This document shows positions 1 through 10,627 of a stretch of DNA of 64,000 nt, in pieces. The translations under genes and the position numbers were made by a program. Source of the DNA: Sophora flavescens. Lineage: Eukaryota; Streptophyta; Magnoliopsida; Fabales; Fabaceae. A model generated the notes under the pieces. The model saw only the letters and a program-made list of their open reading frames with translations, made no database searches and had not been told where the DNA came from. Location of the stretch: NCBI GenBank assembly GCA_030762895.1, contig CM061070.1, positions 36,545,652 through 36,609,651 of the forward strand, read 5' to 3'. The stretch's first letter is position 1. Each line of letters starts with the position of its first letter.

Positions 1-122
1 CTAACAAAAATCAAATTAAAAATGCCTAAACTACATGAAAATTCAATCAATATGATAAAGAAATATGATGTGTAATCACACTCATCATCATAGTAGACGA
101 CTACACTAGATGGATATGGGTT

Positions 123-563
123 ATGTTCCTAGCTCACATGCATGAGTCATTCTGGGTCTTCTTTGTATTCTGCAAACGTGTACAGAATGAAAAAGGCATG
201 TGTATCACTTCAATCAGAAGTGACCATGGGGGAGAGTTTGAAAATGAGCTATTTCAAAAGTTCTATGAAGAAAGTGGTATGTTTCACAACTTCTCAATAC
301 CTAGAACACCACAGCAAAATGGTGTGGTAGAGAGAAAGAACAGATCTCTTCAAGAGATGGCTAGAATAATGCTCAATGGCAACCCTGTCCCTAGACACTT
401 CTGGGCTGAAGCTGTTAATACTACCTACTACATTCGGAATAGGATATACATAAGACCAATCTTGAATAGGACTCCCTATGAATTATCGAAAGGACGAAAA
501 CCCAACATATCTTATTTTCATCCTTTTGGTTGTAAATGCTTTATATTAAATACTAAAGATTAA
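123..563 (+). pseudogene. Copia integrase core (partial)
   Basis: Partial integrase catalytic core (rve type) of a Copia polyprotein. Visible motifs are IRSDHGGEFEN with the second catalytic Asp, TPQQNGVVERKNR with the catalytic Glu, and the family-typical RTPYEL and FHPFGCKCFILN stretches. The first catalytic Asp is absent because the fragment starts too late. The frame ends at a TAA where a Gln codon is expected after NTKD (the downstream Copia copy reads NTKDQLGKF). Homologous sequence continues without an open frame through 564-996. It is part of a pol polyprotein, not a separate gene. Confidence 0.85.
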
Positions 564-996
564 CTTGGTAAGTTTGATGCTAAAGTAGATAATGGAATTC
601 TGTTAGGATATTCTGAATCATCTAAAGGCTTTCAAGTTTACAATTCTAGAACCTTAGTAGTAGAAGAATGTATATATGTCAAATAATAAATTATCAGAGC
701 TTGATGAGGCTTTTGCAGATTTGAAACTCAAAGATTCTGAAAATCAAGAAAACATCAAGACTGATGATCAAGTAGATGACCAACAACAACCTGAGTCTGA
801 ATCTTCACAATAAGAAAATGTTCAAAGATCATGGTACTTCAAGAATTACCATCCTCAAGATCAAATCATTGGAAGCCCCAGTGATAGGCTAAGAACCAGA
901 TCTACATTTAGAGAGCAAGATGATTTTGCTTTAGTCTCTGAGTTAGAACCAAAGACAGTTGACGAGGCTATACTAGATGAGGACTGGATTCTAGCA

Positions 997-1485
997 ATGC
1001 AGGAAGAACTGGACCAGTTTGAAAGAAGTGAAGTGTGGACTCTTGTGCCTTTACCAAAGGATAAATCAGTTATTGGAACCAAATGGGTTTATAGAAACAA
1101 GCTTGATGAAAATGGTAAAGTGGCAAGAAATAAAGCAAGACTTGTTGCACAAGGTTACTCACACGAAGAAGGTATAGACTATACTGAAACTTTTGCACCA
1201 GTTGCTAGGCTAGAAGCTATTCACATATTACTTTCCTTTGTTGCACATCATAATATCATGCTATATCAAATGGATGTAAAAAGTGGATTTTTAAATAGCT
1301 TTATTAATGAGGAAGTATATGTTATGCAACCTCCAGGTTTTGAAAGTGAAACCCAACCATAACATGTATATAAGCTAAAGAAAGATTTATATGGCCTTAA
1401 ACAAGCTCCTAGAGCTTGGTATGAAAGGTTAAGTTCTTTTTTAATGAACAATGGATTCAGCAAAAGAAAGGTTGATCAAACGGAT
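997..1485 (+). pseudogene. Copia reverse transcriptase N-terminal part, fused to gypsy sequence
   Basis: This encodes the start of a Copia RT (RVT_2). It shows the KWVYRNKLDENGKV and KARLVAQGY stretches, YTETFAPVARLE, and LYQMDVKS with the first catalytic Asp retained. A stop at 1360-1362 interrupts the frame before HVYKLKK. Homology continues through LYGLKQAPRAWYERL to about KVDQT, then ends before the YVDD box. The fragment therefore lacks the essential second catalytic motif. The frame beginning at 1444 then runs directly into the gypsy RNase H tail. Confidence 0.85.
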
Positions 1486-3110
1486 TATGATTGTACTATC
1501 CTTTATGATTGTACTATCCTTTGTCATCCGAGTAAAGCAAGTGTTATGGCAGACGCCTTGAGTAGAAAGTCCATGGGTAGCTTGGCTCACCTTAGCGTGG
1601 CACAACGACGATGTGTTGAAGACTTTCAACGTGGAGTGAATTCATTAGTTACCTTTGATATTTCTACTTTGGGTACTCACGTGGGAGTGAAGTCCACAGT
1701 GATGGAGGAAATTAGGGCTTCTCAGGATAGAGACACTTCTCTTTGCCAGCTTAGAGATATGGCATCGGAGGATGATAATGGGTATTCAGTGGATGAGCAG
1801 GGTATGCTTTGTTATAGGGGATGAGTAGTAGTTCCCTTGGAGTCGTGCAAGAACTTGTTAGAGTTGGCACATTTCTCTTCCTACACGATGCATCCTGGTT
1901 CGGGTAAGATGTATCAGGATCTTAGACCCTTCTATTGGTGGTCGGGTATGAAGAAAAATCATGCCGACTTTGTGGCTAGGTGTCTTACCTGTCAACAAGT
2001 TAAAGCAGAACATCAAAAGCCGACAGGTCTTCTTCAGAGTTTAGAAGTTCCTGAATGGAAATGGGACAAGATCACCATGAATTTTGTAGTAGGTTTGCCT
2101 CGAACACAAAAGGGGTTTGACTCCATTTGGGTTATAGTGGATCGTCTGACTAAGTCGGCTCACTTTCTTCCAGTTAAGACCACTTTCACGGTAGAGCAGT
2201 ATGTGAGACTGTATTTGGATGAGATTGTTTCATTGCATGGGATTCCAGAGTCTATTGTCTCCGATAGAGGGTCACAATTTACATATCATTGCTGGAAGTC
2301 CTTTCAAAGGACATTGGGGACTCAGGTGCATTTCAGCAAGACTTTTCATCCTCAAATTGATGGGCAGTCAGAGCATACGATTCAGACATTGGAGGACATG
2401 TTGCGAGCATGTGCCTTAGAGTTTGAGGGTTCCTGGGATAAGTACCTTCCGATGATTGGGTTTGCGTACAACAACAGCTATCATAGTAGAATTCGAATGA
2501 CACCTTTTGAGGCATTGTATGGCAGGAGGTGCAGGACTCCTGTGGGTTGGTTTGAGACGGGTGAGCATCGGTTGCTAGGTCTCGACTTGGTTCAGGACTC
2601 GATTGAGAGGATTCAAATGATTAGAGACTGGTTGCAGACGACTCAAAATAGGCAGAAGGTACATGCAGATGTTAGACGATGAGATCTTGAGTTTCAGGAG
2701 GGGGACCATGTGTTTCTAAAAGTATCACCTTTTAGAGGGACACTAAGGTTCGGTCGGAAGGGGAAGTTGAGCCCTAGGTATGTGGGACCATACCAAATTA
2801 CCTGTTGTGTGGGTAAACTAGCTTATGAGCTTGCATTACCGCCAGAGTTATCTCATGTGCATCCAGTTTTCCATATTTCTATGTTGAGAAAATATCTTCG
2901 GGATGAGTCCCACATCCTTCAGCCACAACCTGTTGAGGTGAGTCCTCGGTTGACTTTTGTGGAATGTCCGTTGCAATAGTAGACTGTCGGGTTCGAAAGC
3001 TACGATCTAAAGAAGTACCATCTGTGAAAGTAGCTTGGAACTACCCTAGTGGAGAGGAGTTTACTTGGGAAGCAGAGCAAATCATGCAAACAAGTATCCT
3101 CATCTGCTCT
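1486..3110 (+). pseudogene. Ty3/gypsy (Tekay-like chromovirus) pol tail: RNase H end, integrase, chromodomain-like end
   Basis: The 3' part of a gypsy polyprotein in several broken frames. The order is: RNase H end (ASVMADALSRK, 1540s); the integrase HHCC zinc module (HFSSY, MHPGS, then CLTCQQVK); the integrase core (IVDRLTKSAHFLP, SDRGSQFT with the second Asp, and the Glu in GQSEHT); then the C-terminal SPRYVGPYQI and HPVFHISMLRK; and finally a chromodomain-like tail (VRKLRSKEV, FTWEAEQ). Lesions are a TGA at 1822-1824, a TGA at 2680-2682 where Arg is usual, and a frame change near 2979. The usual first catalytic Asp of the MDFV motif is Asn (MNFV). The LTR at 3152 follows directly. Confidence 0.9.
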
Positions 3111-3151
3111 TTCTCTCGAATTCAAGGACGAATTCTTTTAATGGGGTAGAA

Positions 3152-3875
3152 TGTTATACCCATCATTTTTTTAGTATGAAATGTTTTGAAATAACAAGTA
3201 AGGATATTAAAATATAATATTTTAGTGCCTTTAATGAATTAAATAAGTACTTTATAATCCAAATATGGTAGTTCATAATATGACATGTACCCTTGGGAAT
3301 TTAGTTAGTCTCATAAAATAAATAATGATGGCTTATGGGCTTTCATTTTATAATTATCTTAGGCCCAATGATAACTCTGTCCATGTCTCATAGTTTGGTT
3401 TAAGAAGATATGCTACCTCTTCTTCTTTCAATTTCAAAATCTGAAAAATATAAGAGAGCTTAGGGTTTGAGAGAAAGAGAGAGAGCTTGAAGGAGAAATG
3501 AAGTGGTGTTGCTTCCTTCCTCTTTTCAGTCTAGAACTTTCATATCTAGTATTCTTCCATCATGGTGAGGTCATTTCATTTTAAATACTTGAATTTGTTT
3601 TATTCACTTTTTCTTTCTTTGCTGTGTTGTTACGATGATGCTCGAGGACGAGACAGATGCTCTAATTTTTCTTTCTTCCTGTTTCGCGTGAAGGCAGTTT
3701 CCCATGGTTTAAAAAAAGAGCCGGCCCTTATAACTTTCCTTGGTGGCCTAACGTAATGGAAGGGGAGCAGCTTACGCTACTATGATCCTTCTTTCACCTT
3801 ATTATATATACAATATATAATATTTATTAAAGTATTATATTAGTATAATATTAAAGTATTATTATTTTTAAAGTA

Positions 3876-3923
<48 letters not shown>

Positions 3924-4721
3924 TATATCGTGTATTATAGGATTTGAAAAGAGAAACTAAAGTGTTAAAGTATGATGATGTGATTAGTTGATAGATTTGG
4001 TGATAGGGGTAAAGAGAAGTTATGGAAAACATGTGATATTGTTTGGATTGATATTTTTTTTTCAGTGATAAGAAAATGATATTATGAGTTTTGATATGTA
4101 TTCTTTTAGACGTGTTTTGGATGATGAAAAATTAATTGATATCTATGTGAATGAGTGATGTAATTTTTTTTTTAAAAGAATGCTTATTATTATGATGACA
4201 TTGTTGACATGACTTGGAATTACGCTAAAGAGATAAGTATATTCCATGTTGATGTTAATGTGTAGGTTTATGACAATAATGTAATGATGTGAGAATTGTT
4301 TATTTCTTACCAATGTGTGATTGTGTGTGATTATTGAAGAGAGTACTTAGTGGAATGGATTGATCTATTTTATGTTGTGAGTCTTTGGGTACCGACCTGG
4401 GAGCGGAGGCTTCGGGATATAAATGTCACCGTCGGGGATGAGGGGACCTTGTTAGATACCCCAGACGTTAAGGAGGGATGTTGTTGTTGTTGGCCGGAGG
4501 GCGCGGTTTCTCCAGGGTACGAAATTAAAACTGTCGGGGCGGGGGACCTTGAGCAAACAACCCCAAATGAGACCCAAAGACTCAGGTGTTTTATATATTA
4601 TACTCTGGAATGTGTCCCTCATGAGAGGAACTTGAATTCTTTTTTTTTTACTGGTGTAGTTACAAGCCATTCCACAAGTATTTTCTCATGTTGGAATATG
4701 GTCGTTATTTCTATTTAATCT
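3152..4721 (+). repeat. Gypsy (Tekay-like) 3' LTR, left part, interrupted by Sirevirus
   Basis: The LTR begins TGTTATACCC at 3152, just after a purine-rich ATGGGGTAGA tract that would serve as polypurine tract. It carries an AT microsatellite at about 3878-3920. The GC-richer section at 4380-4560 resembles the gypsy LTR fragment at 54590-55331 in style. It breaks off at 4721, where a Sirevirus LTR starts, and resumes at 15083. Total LTR length is about 1.95 kb when the insertion is discounted. Confidence 0.75.
3876..3920. repeat. (AT)n microsatellite
   Basis: An uninterrupted alternating AT tract of about 44 bp inside the gypsy LTR. A simple slippage repeat. Confidence 0.95.
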
Positions 4722-5932
4722 TGATGTGTGTGTGTACTAGAAGTGGGGTTGAATTGTGTTTTAAATACTTTTTGAAAAACGTTACAGTTTGACCTATAAG
4801 ACACAAAGATGCATCTGATAATAAAAAGGAGATTCACTTTCCAACCCAGTTAGCACAGTTAAAGTAAAGCAAACTAAAAAGATTAAGCTATGAAAAGGAG
4901 ACACAGATTTATACCGGTTCACCCTAAACCTTGGGCTACGTCCAGTCCTTGGCTTCACCAAGTATTTGCACTATAATTGATCAGGTTACATAAGATATTA
5001 TTTGCACACCTAGCCTCTTAGGGCTCAAACAAGTATTCTTTCGACAAGCCTCTTCAGGCTCTACAAACAGTAAGAGTTTGAATGTAGCAGCAGCTTCATG
5101 GATTACAACTTTGCAAATCTACCGAGTAAACCTCACAGAGTGAATAAGTATTTAAAGTAGGTGAGATCGCAATAAAGACTTCTCAATAAATACAAATGAT
5201 TTGAGCAGATAAGTTTTATGTGGAGGTCTTAAGAGAGCTTTGAATGCTGGAGAGTATTGAATACGTGAGTTGATGTATTCAGGCGTGTGTCTTCAATGGT
5301 CTTCAACTTCAAAGTCTTCTATTTATACTCAAGAGAGATAAGTCCGCTGAGGAGAGTTCTTCAGTTGAGTATTCTTTTGTTCTTCATCCATAAATGCCAA
5401 AGAGTCGTTCTGGTCTTGTATTTAATGCTTATGATCGTTGGTGAGCTTCAAGACAAATTGAACGTATAGGTTGGCTTAGCTTTATCAGAGTGCATTTTGA
5501 TTCAGAGCAGTGTTTGTTGCTTTTCAGACTTGGGTAGCGCGACTTTCCTTATTTGTGCTAAGCGGGTCTGCGATCAAGTAAAGTTGACTTTACCTTTTGA
5601 AACAATAAGATTCTTCAGGCATGGAATGGTGCTTTAAGATTTCTCATATCGAATTTCTTTATTCGAAATAATCAGGGAATATTCTTTGTGTGTGAATATT
5701 GTTGAAGCGAGGGACTTTCAGTCGCTTAATCGGAATTTGTAAGAGACCAAGTCGTTTTTCAGACGCATCATACCACAGACGCGTCATTAAGACTTTGTTT
5801 CTTTGTCATGAGACTCTTGTATACTGATCTGCACACTTATTATACATATTAGTAGATTTCACAAGGTTCACTTAAAATCATTCTTTGTTTGGATTCATCG
5901 AAATAAGAGACGTCTAAAGATGTAGTCTTAAC
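4722..5932 (-). repeat. Sirevirus 3' LTR (left LTR)
   Basis: About 1.2 kb, reading TGTTAAGACTAC at its minus-strand start (5932) and ending near 4722. It aligns with 13832-15082 along its length; the right LTR has an extra roughly 40-bp copy of the CCTAGCCTCTCCGGGCTC-type segment near 14150. A TATAAATAG box lies on the minus strand at 5319-5327. Confidence 0.85.
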
Positions 5933-5948
5933 AATCTCCCCCCTTTTT
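5933..5948 (-). other. Polypurine tract of the Sirevirus
   Basis: On the minus strand AAAAAGGGGGGAGAT directly abuts the 3' LTR. This is the expected position and composition of the plus-strand primer for reverse transcription. Confidence 0.85.
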
Positions 5949-6277
5949 ATGATGACAAACATTATCTTATGATTTTAATGAACTAAGGATAAAAGCAGAT
6001 TTAAGCACATAGAATCATATGAAGTATGGCTATATTCAATCTCATAAGGATATTTAAGTTATTTAAGCTCCCCATGAACTAATGCTTCCATAAAGAGTTC
6101 AGACATATGAATAAAGTAGTGTCTTATCTTTTGAGTTTCAATAGTTAGTTATTTAGTTCGAATATATTCTCCCCCTTTGTCATCAGTAAAAAGTAACATA
6201 ATAAAATGCATCTGAAAACTACATTTATTAATTTAACCATCATTGACTTATTACATTGCTGACAAAGGTAACGAAAA

Positions 6278-8773
6278 CTAAAGTTGATGTTTTTCAACAA
6301 TCTTGGTGAGAAGAACCACAACAGTTTGCATGGTCTCACGAAGGCCGCTAATTTCTGCATGAGCTACTCGATCCATTCCAATGATGGTGGATGCCGGTGC
6401 AGCAGGATCATCAGGTGGAGACGAATAGGAGGGGCCAGGGACAGAAGAGGTGGCAGTCGTGGGTGGTTCATATGGAACAATTTCCAGACAGTGCCAGGGA
6501 TGAGAATGACCAAAGGAGAAAAATAAAAGAAACATAAAAAACAACTGGGAACAAAGAGAGAGTCAAGGGAAATACTGAATGCAACGAACCAAAGGGTTGC
6601 AAATAGGGAATTTAAAAGATGGGATTTCTAAATTAGATAACAAAATGAAAAGAGGGGAAAGAGAATTGAAAAACCAACTCAAATTGTTATCAGAAATGGG
6701 TAAATCAAAAGAGTAAACTGAAAAAGGGTTTTCATAAAAAGACAAAGGTAAAATGAAAAGAAAAGGAGTGAAGATAAGAGTTGGTTGGAAGGGGTAGAGT
6801 TGCCTTGATTCTGCTCTATCTTCATCTGGATATCCGATCTAGGGAATCTGGTAAGAACTAAGTCCGGCACTATCTGTAGGCGTCTTGAGTTTGTCAAACA
6901 GATATAGGCCACAGTGATGAGTTGGGTCTTGAAGAACATGAGGTTTAGGGTGACTCATGAACGAAGTAGACCATCCATGGAACTTCAGTTTCTTATGCTT
7001 CCTTTCCACCAGACAAAAGGTTTCTTGGATTTTGGATTCAATTTTGGCTTTGGACAGACATATCCTCTGTTAGGACAGATCTTCAATACAGTATTGGCCT
7101 TCATGCAAGTAGTAGGATTGGGTCTGTGTTTCCAAGAGGCTTGATTCAACCTCACTGAAGCCTGCTCAACGACAAGATTGCTGATTGCTTTTAAATCATC
7201 CGGTATAAGAAGGTCATGATTGATTTGATCTAAAGGTAATGGCTCAGAAGGGTTGAAAGGAGTAGGTAGAGGTCTCTGTGGTGAGGTTTGTGGGGTAGGT
7301 GAAGGGTGAGAGATAGGTGATAGAATGGAATAAAAAATTCTTGAAATAGGAACAAGAATTTGAATTTCGTGAGTTGGTGAGGGAGAAAGTGATGAAGGGT
7401 TGGATATGTGATCAGGTGAGTTATGAGGAATAGGTTGTGGTGAGGGGTGGTATGGATTGAGATTCAAATTAAAATCTCGAACAGATAAATCAAGCAGATT
7501 TTCAACAATTGAAATCTGATTGTGAAGAGGGAAGTTATGGGAAGAAGAGGATGACGAATTAGAGGGTGAGGATAATACAATGGGTGAAGAGGGTGGGAGT
7601 TCAGATGACCTAAGAGGTGATGCACCAGGTTCGAAAGAAAGTTGCACAGGTTCAACTATCTTCAGCCTTGTAGATCTTTTAACTGGTGTAGCTGCAATAG
7701 CAGCTTTCCTCTTGAGTTCCTTTCGAGGAGCAACTACAAGTTTTTGAACCATTTCCTTCTTCAAAACATTGGAAATAGGTTGGTCGTCATCATCATCATA
7801 TGTTTCTGAGATGACCAGCTTCCTCTTTACTTGAAGTTTTGATCTGACCTTAGGATCTAAATGTGCAGACACTTCTGTTGCTTATGAGTCATCAGACTCA
7901 TCAGTCTTTTCTTCAAATTCTCCTGAAGATTTCTTCTTCTCATCATCTTTATCAGAATCAAGAATCCTTCATGTTGGTCTCAGCTTCATCTGAGATATGG
8001 TTCTTTCATCAATGGCAGTAGCCATATCGACCTTTCCAATGAGAGGAATGACCTTGATGTTTAGCAGTCTGGTAATGAGCATCCCATATATGTAGGAGGT
8101 CCTGATTTGGGGCTTTACCATCCTCAGCATGTACTTGAAAATCAAGTCATTTATGTCAACCTTCATCATATTCAGGAGATGGATAGGGCAAATCTATCCA
8201 TCTTGTTGACATTATCACGAGCACTTGTTCTTGGCATCACACAGTTGATTAGCAACACATGCAAGAACCTTCCTTTTGGAGTCAGTTTGGAGGCAACTTT
8301 GCTTGTAGGGTTGGATATCCAATAGAGAACATGATGAGCAGTTTCTTCACCATACTCAGTTTCCCAGTCATCTGTAAAAGCATCACCTTGCGTAGGGCAA
8401 TCGATTACTTTCTGCATACTGTTGAGAATGAACGAATAGGGTTTTCTGTTACACTTGGTTCGAATGGGAATCTGATTCTGAGACATCCTTTCTTCATTAT
8501 TTTCCAGAATTCTTGAAGCAGCAGAGGGTAAACAGGTTCATGTAGGGAGAAAAAGTTGACCCATTGTGAAGCTTCCAATTCTGCCATAATATTCACGCCT
8601 CCTTTGATGATCTTGTTCATCTTGACAAATTGTCCGAGGAAGATCATAGATAAGTCTTCCACACTCATCCCTAACTGATCAACAGCACGATTAATTGTTA
8701 GAGATGGTGCTTTGGGTGACATGGATTTGGGTTTGAAAGAGAGAGAAGATGAAAGGGTCTCGAAAAGATTCAC
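6278..8773 (-). pseudogene. Sirevirus envelope-like / plant transposon protein ORF, broken
   Basis: Downstream of RNase H on the minus strand lies about 2.5 kb of further coding sequence in several frames: 8773-8405, 8486-8172, 7872-6985 and 6544-6278. The first piece (GMSVEDLSMIFLGQFVKM) resembles the putative plant transposon protein domain found after pol in SIRE-type elements. The 7872-6985 piece (295 codons) has basic clusters, then a long Pro/Ser-rich stretch. The last piece ends in a short helical tail, LRETMQTVVVLLTKIVEK, matching the tail of the second Sirevirus at 59408. Sireviruses are known for such an extra ORF, often called envelope-like; I see no clear signal peptide or transmembrane pair, so a membrane role is not supported here. 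An (AG)n repeat lies just upstream at 8783-8812. Confidence 0.7.
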
Positions 8774-8779
8774 TCACAA

Positions 8780-8782
<3 letters not shown>

Positions 8783-8812
<30 letters not shown>
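8783..8812. repeat. (AG)n microsatellite
   Basis: A run of about 15 AG dinucleotides just 5' (minus strand) of the envelope-like coding region. It would read as a CT-rich stretch on the element's sense strand. Confidence 0.9.
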
Positions 8813-8813
<1 letters not shown>

Positions 8814-9031
8814 CTTTTTGAAACAGTAAAGTGTTTCGGAGAGAAGACTTTAGGTTTTAAAGAAAGAGGTTTCAGAAAAGAGCAGTTGAGAAATAATAAA
8901 GACAAAACGTTTTGAATTCAAAAACATTTTAGATAACTGCAATGTAAAGTCTCTGCAAATAATCCACGTCAGCAGACACATTACTCATTTATGAAATGCA
9001 TGTTCAGATTATCTCTAATATAAGTGAATCA

Positions 9032-9733
9032 ATCTTCAGCTAAGGGTTTAGTTAATATATCAGCCCACTGATTTTCAGTTTTAACAAACTTAATATCAAA
9101 AACAACTTTTTGAACATAGTCTTTTATGAAATGATGTTTAATTTCTATGTGCTTACCCTTAAAATGATGAATGGGATTTTTAGATAAACAAATAGCACTT
9201 GAATTATCACACCAAACAGAAATGTTATGTTCAAAGATAGAATAATCTTCAAGTTGATGTTTTACCCATAAGAGCTGTGAACAACATCTTGCAGCTGAAA
9301 TGTATTATGCTTCTGCAGTGGATAAAGCAATTGTAGTTTGTCTTTTTCTTGTCCAAGAGACTAAGCTTGCTCTAATGAATTGACATCCTCCACTTGTGCT
9401 TTTTCTTTCTACTCTGTCTCTAGCAAAATTAGCATCCCAGAATCCTACTAATCTGTATTCTTGTGTTCTTAAATACATCAAACCAAGATTAATGGTTCCA
9501 AGTAAATAGCTAAATATTCTTTTGACAGCCTTGAGATGTGATTCTCTAGGATCTGATTGGAATCTTGCACACATACAGACACTGAATTGAATATCAGGTC
9601 TACTTGAAGTTAAGTACAAGACAGAACCAATCATACCTCTGTAAGTAGTTTGATCTACCTTTTTACCTTCCTCATCTTTGCGTAATTTTGCATTTGCTTC
9701 CATGGGAGTTTTCATAAGTTTAGCTGAATCCAA
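9032..9733 (-). pseudogene. Copia RNase H domain
   Basis: C-terminal part of the polyprotein. On the minus strand it reads DSAKLMKTPME, then YRGMIGSVLYLTSSRPDIQF, FWDANFARDR, STSGGCQF and ALSTAEA. Past an in-frame stop at 9305 it continues to YISAARCC, WCDNSSAICL and WADILTKPLAED, ending at a TGA near 9032. The motifs match Copia RNase H. It follows the RT in the same frame, separated by one stop at 9770 (TAA at a usual Gln codon, after VIYIH). Confidence 0.88.
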
Positions 9734-9769
9734 CTTGTATTTCTTTAAGATCTCCTTGGTATATTTTTG

Positions 9770-10594
9770 TTAATGAATATAAATTACATCATCTGTCTGT
9801 TTTATTTGTATACCAAGGAAGAACTTCAATTCTCCCATCATGCTTATCTCAAATTCATTCTGCATAAGCTTGGATAACTCTTTGCAGAGCTTTTCATTAG
9901 TAGCACCAAATATAATATCATCAACATAGATTTGTACTATAATGAAATCCTTTTTAGAATTTTTCCTAAAGAGAGTTGTATCTAATTTTCCTCTAATGAA
10001 ATCATTTTTCATAAGAAAATAACTTAGTCTGTCATACCAAGCTCTGGGTGCTTGTTTTAATCCATATAGAGCTTTCTTAAGCTTATAGACATGATTTGGT
10101 TTGTCACTATCTTCAAATCCAAGTGGTTGCTTAACATATACCTCTTCTTCAATAATTCCATTTAGAAATGCACTTTTAACATACATTTGAAATAAGGTGA
10201 TTTGATGCTGTGCAGCATATGACATAAGTATACGAATTGCTTCTATTCTAGCTACTGATGCAAAAGTTTCAGTGTAGTCAATACCTTCTTGTTGATTATA
10301 GCCTTGAGCTACTAACCTTGCTTTGTTTCTGGCTACCTTTCTATTTTCATCAAGCTTGTTTCTAAATACCCATCTTATTCCAATAATTGAATTTACCTTT
10401 TCATTCGGAACTAAGAACCAAACATCATTCCTTTTGAACTGATTTAGCTCATTTTGTATAGCTAAAATCCAGCTTTCGTCTTCAAGAGCTTCTTTGAGGT
10501 TCTTTGGTTCAATCTCAGCTAGGAATGCCATGTTGTTTGAATCTTTAAATGTTGACCTGGTTCTAACTCCTTGAGAAGGACTACCGATGATCAA
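9770..10594 (-). pseudogene. Copia reverse transcriptase
   Basis: A 274-codon stretch covering most of a Copia RT (RVT_2). Visible are WVFRNKLDEN, KARLVAQGYNQQEGIDYTET, YGLKQAPRAWYDRL, the YVDDIIFG catalytic box and MMGELKFFLGIQI. The first catalytic Asp, normally in the MDVKSAFLNG motif, is Tyr here (QMYVKSAFLNG), which should abolish polymerase activity even apart from the stops. The frame ends at a TAA just before RNase H. Confidence 0.9.
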
Positions 10595-10627
10595 CTTTTC
10601 AGGGTGATGAGACTTGAACTTCTAGTC

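Larger units (their letters stand above)
86..1485 (+). mobile_element. Copia LTR-retrotransposon fragment (integrase to RT), truncated at both ends
   Basis: From about base 86 the sequence matches, by eye, the integrase of the Copia element at 32262-37562, for example the DDYTRW stretch; bases 1-85 do not match and are unassigned. The fragment runs through the integrase core and linker into reverse transcriptase, then stops at about 1485, where gypsy sequence takes over in the same frame. It has no LTR or PBS. It is a dead fragment of the same family as the downstream Copia element. Confidence 0.85.

Noticed and set aside
3562..3756. 64-codon frame within the gypsy LTR
   Set aside because: No motif, no conservation visible, lies within a repeat.
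4350..4718. 122-codon frame in the gypsy LTR
   Set aside because: LTR sequence of GC-richer composition; no known domain.
6284..6526. Plus-strand 80-codon frame
   Set aside because: Antisense to the Sirevirus envelope-like tail.
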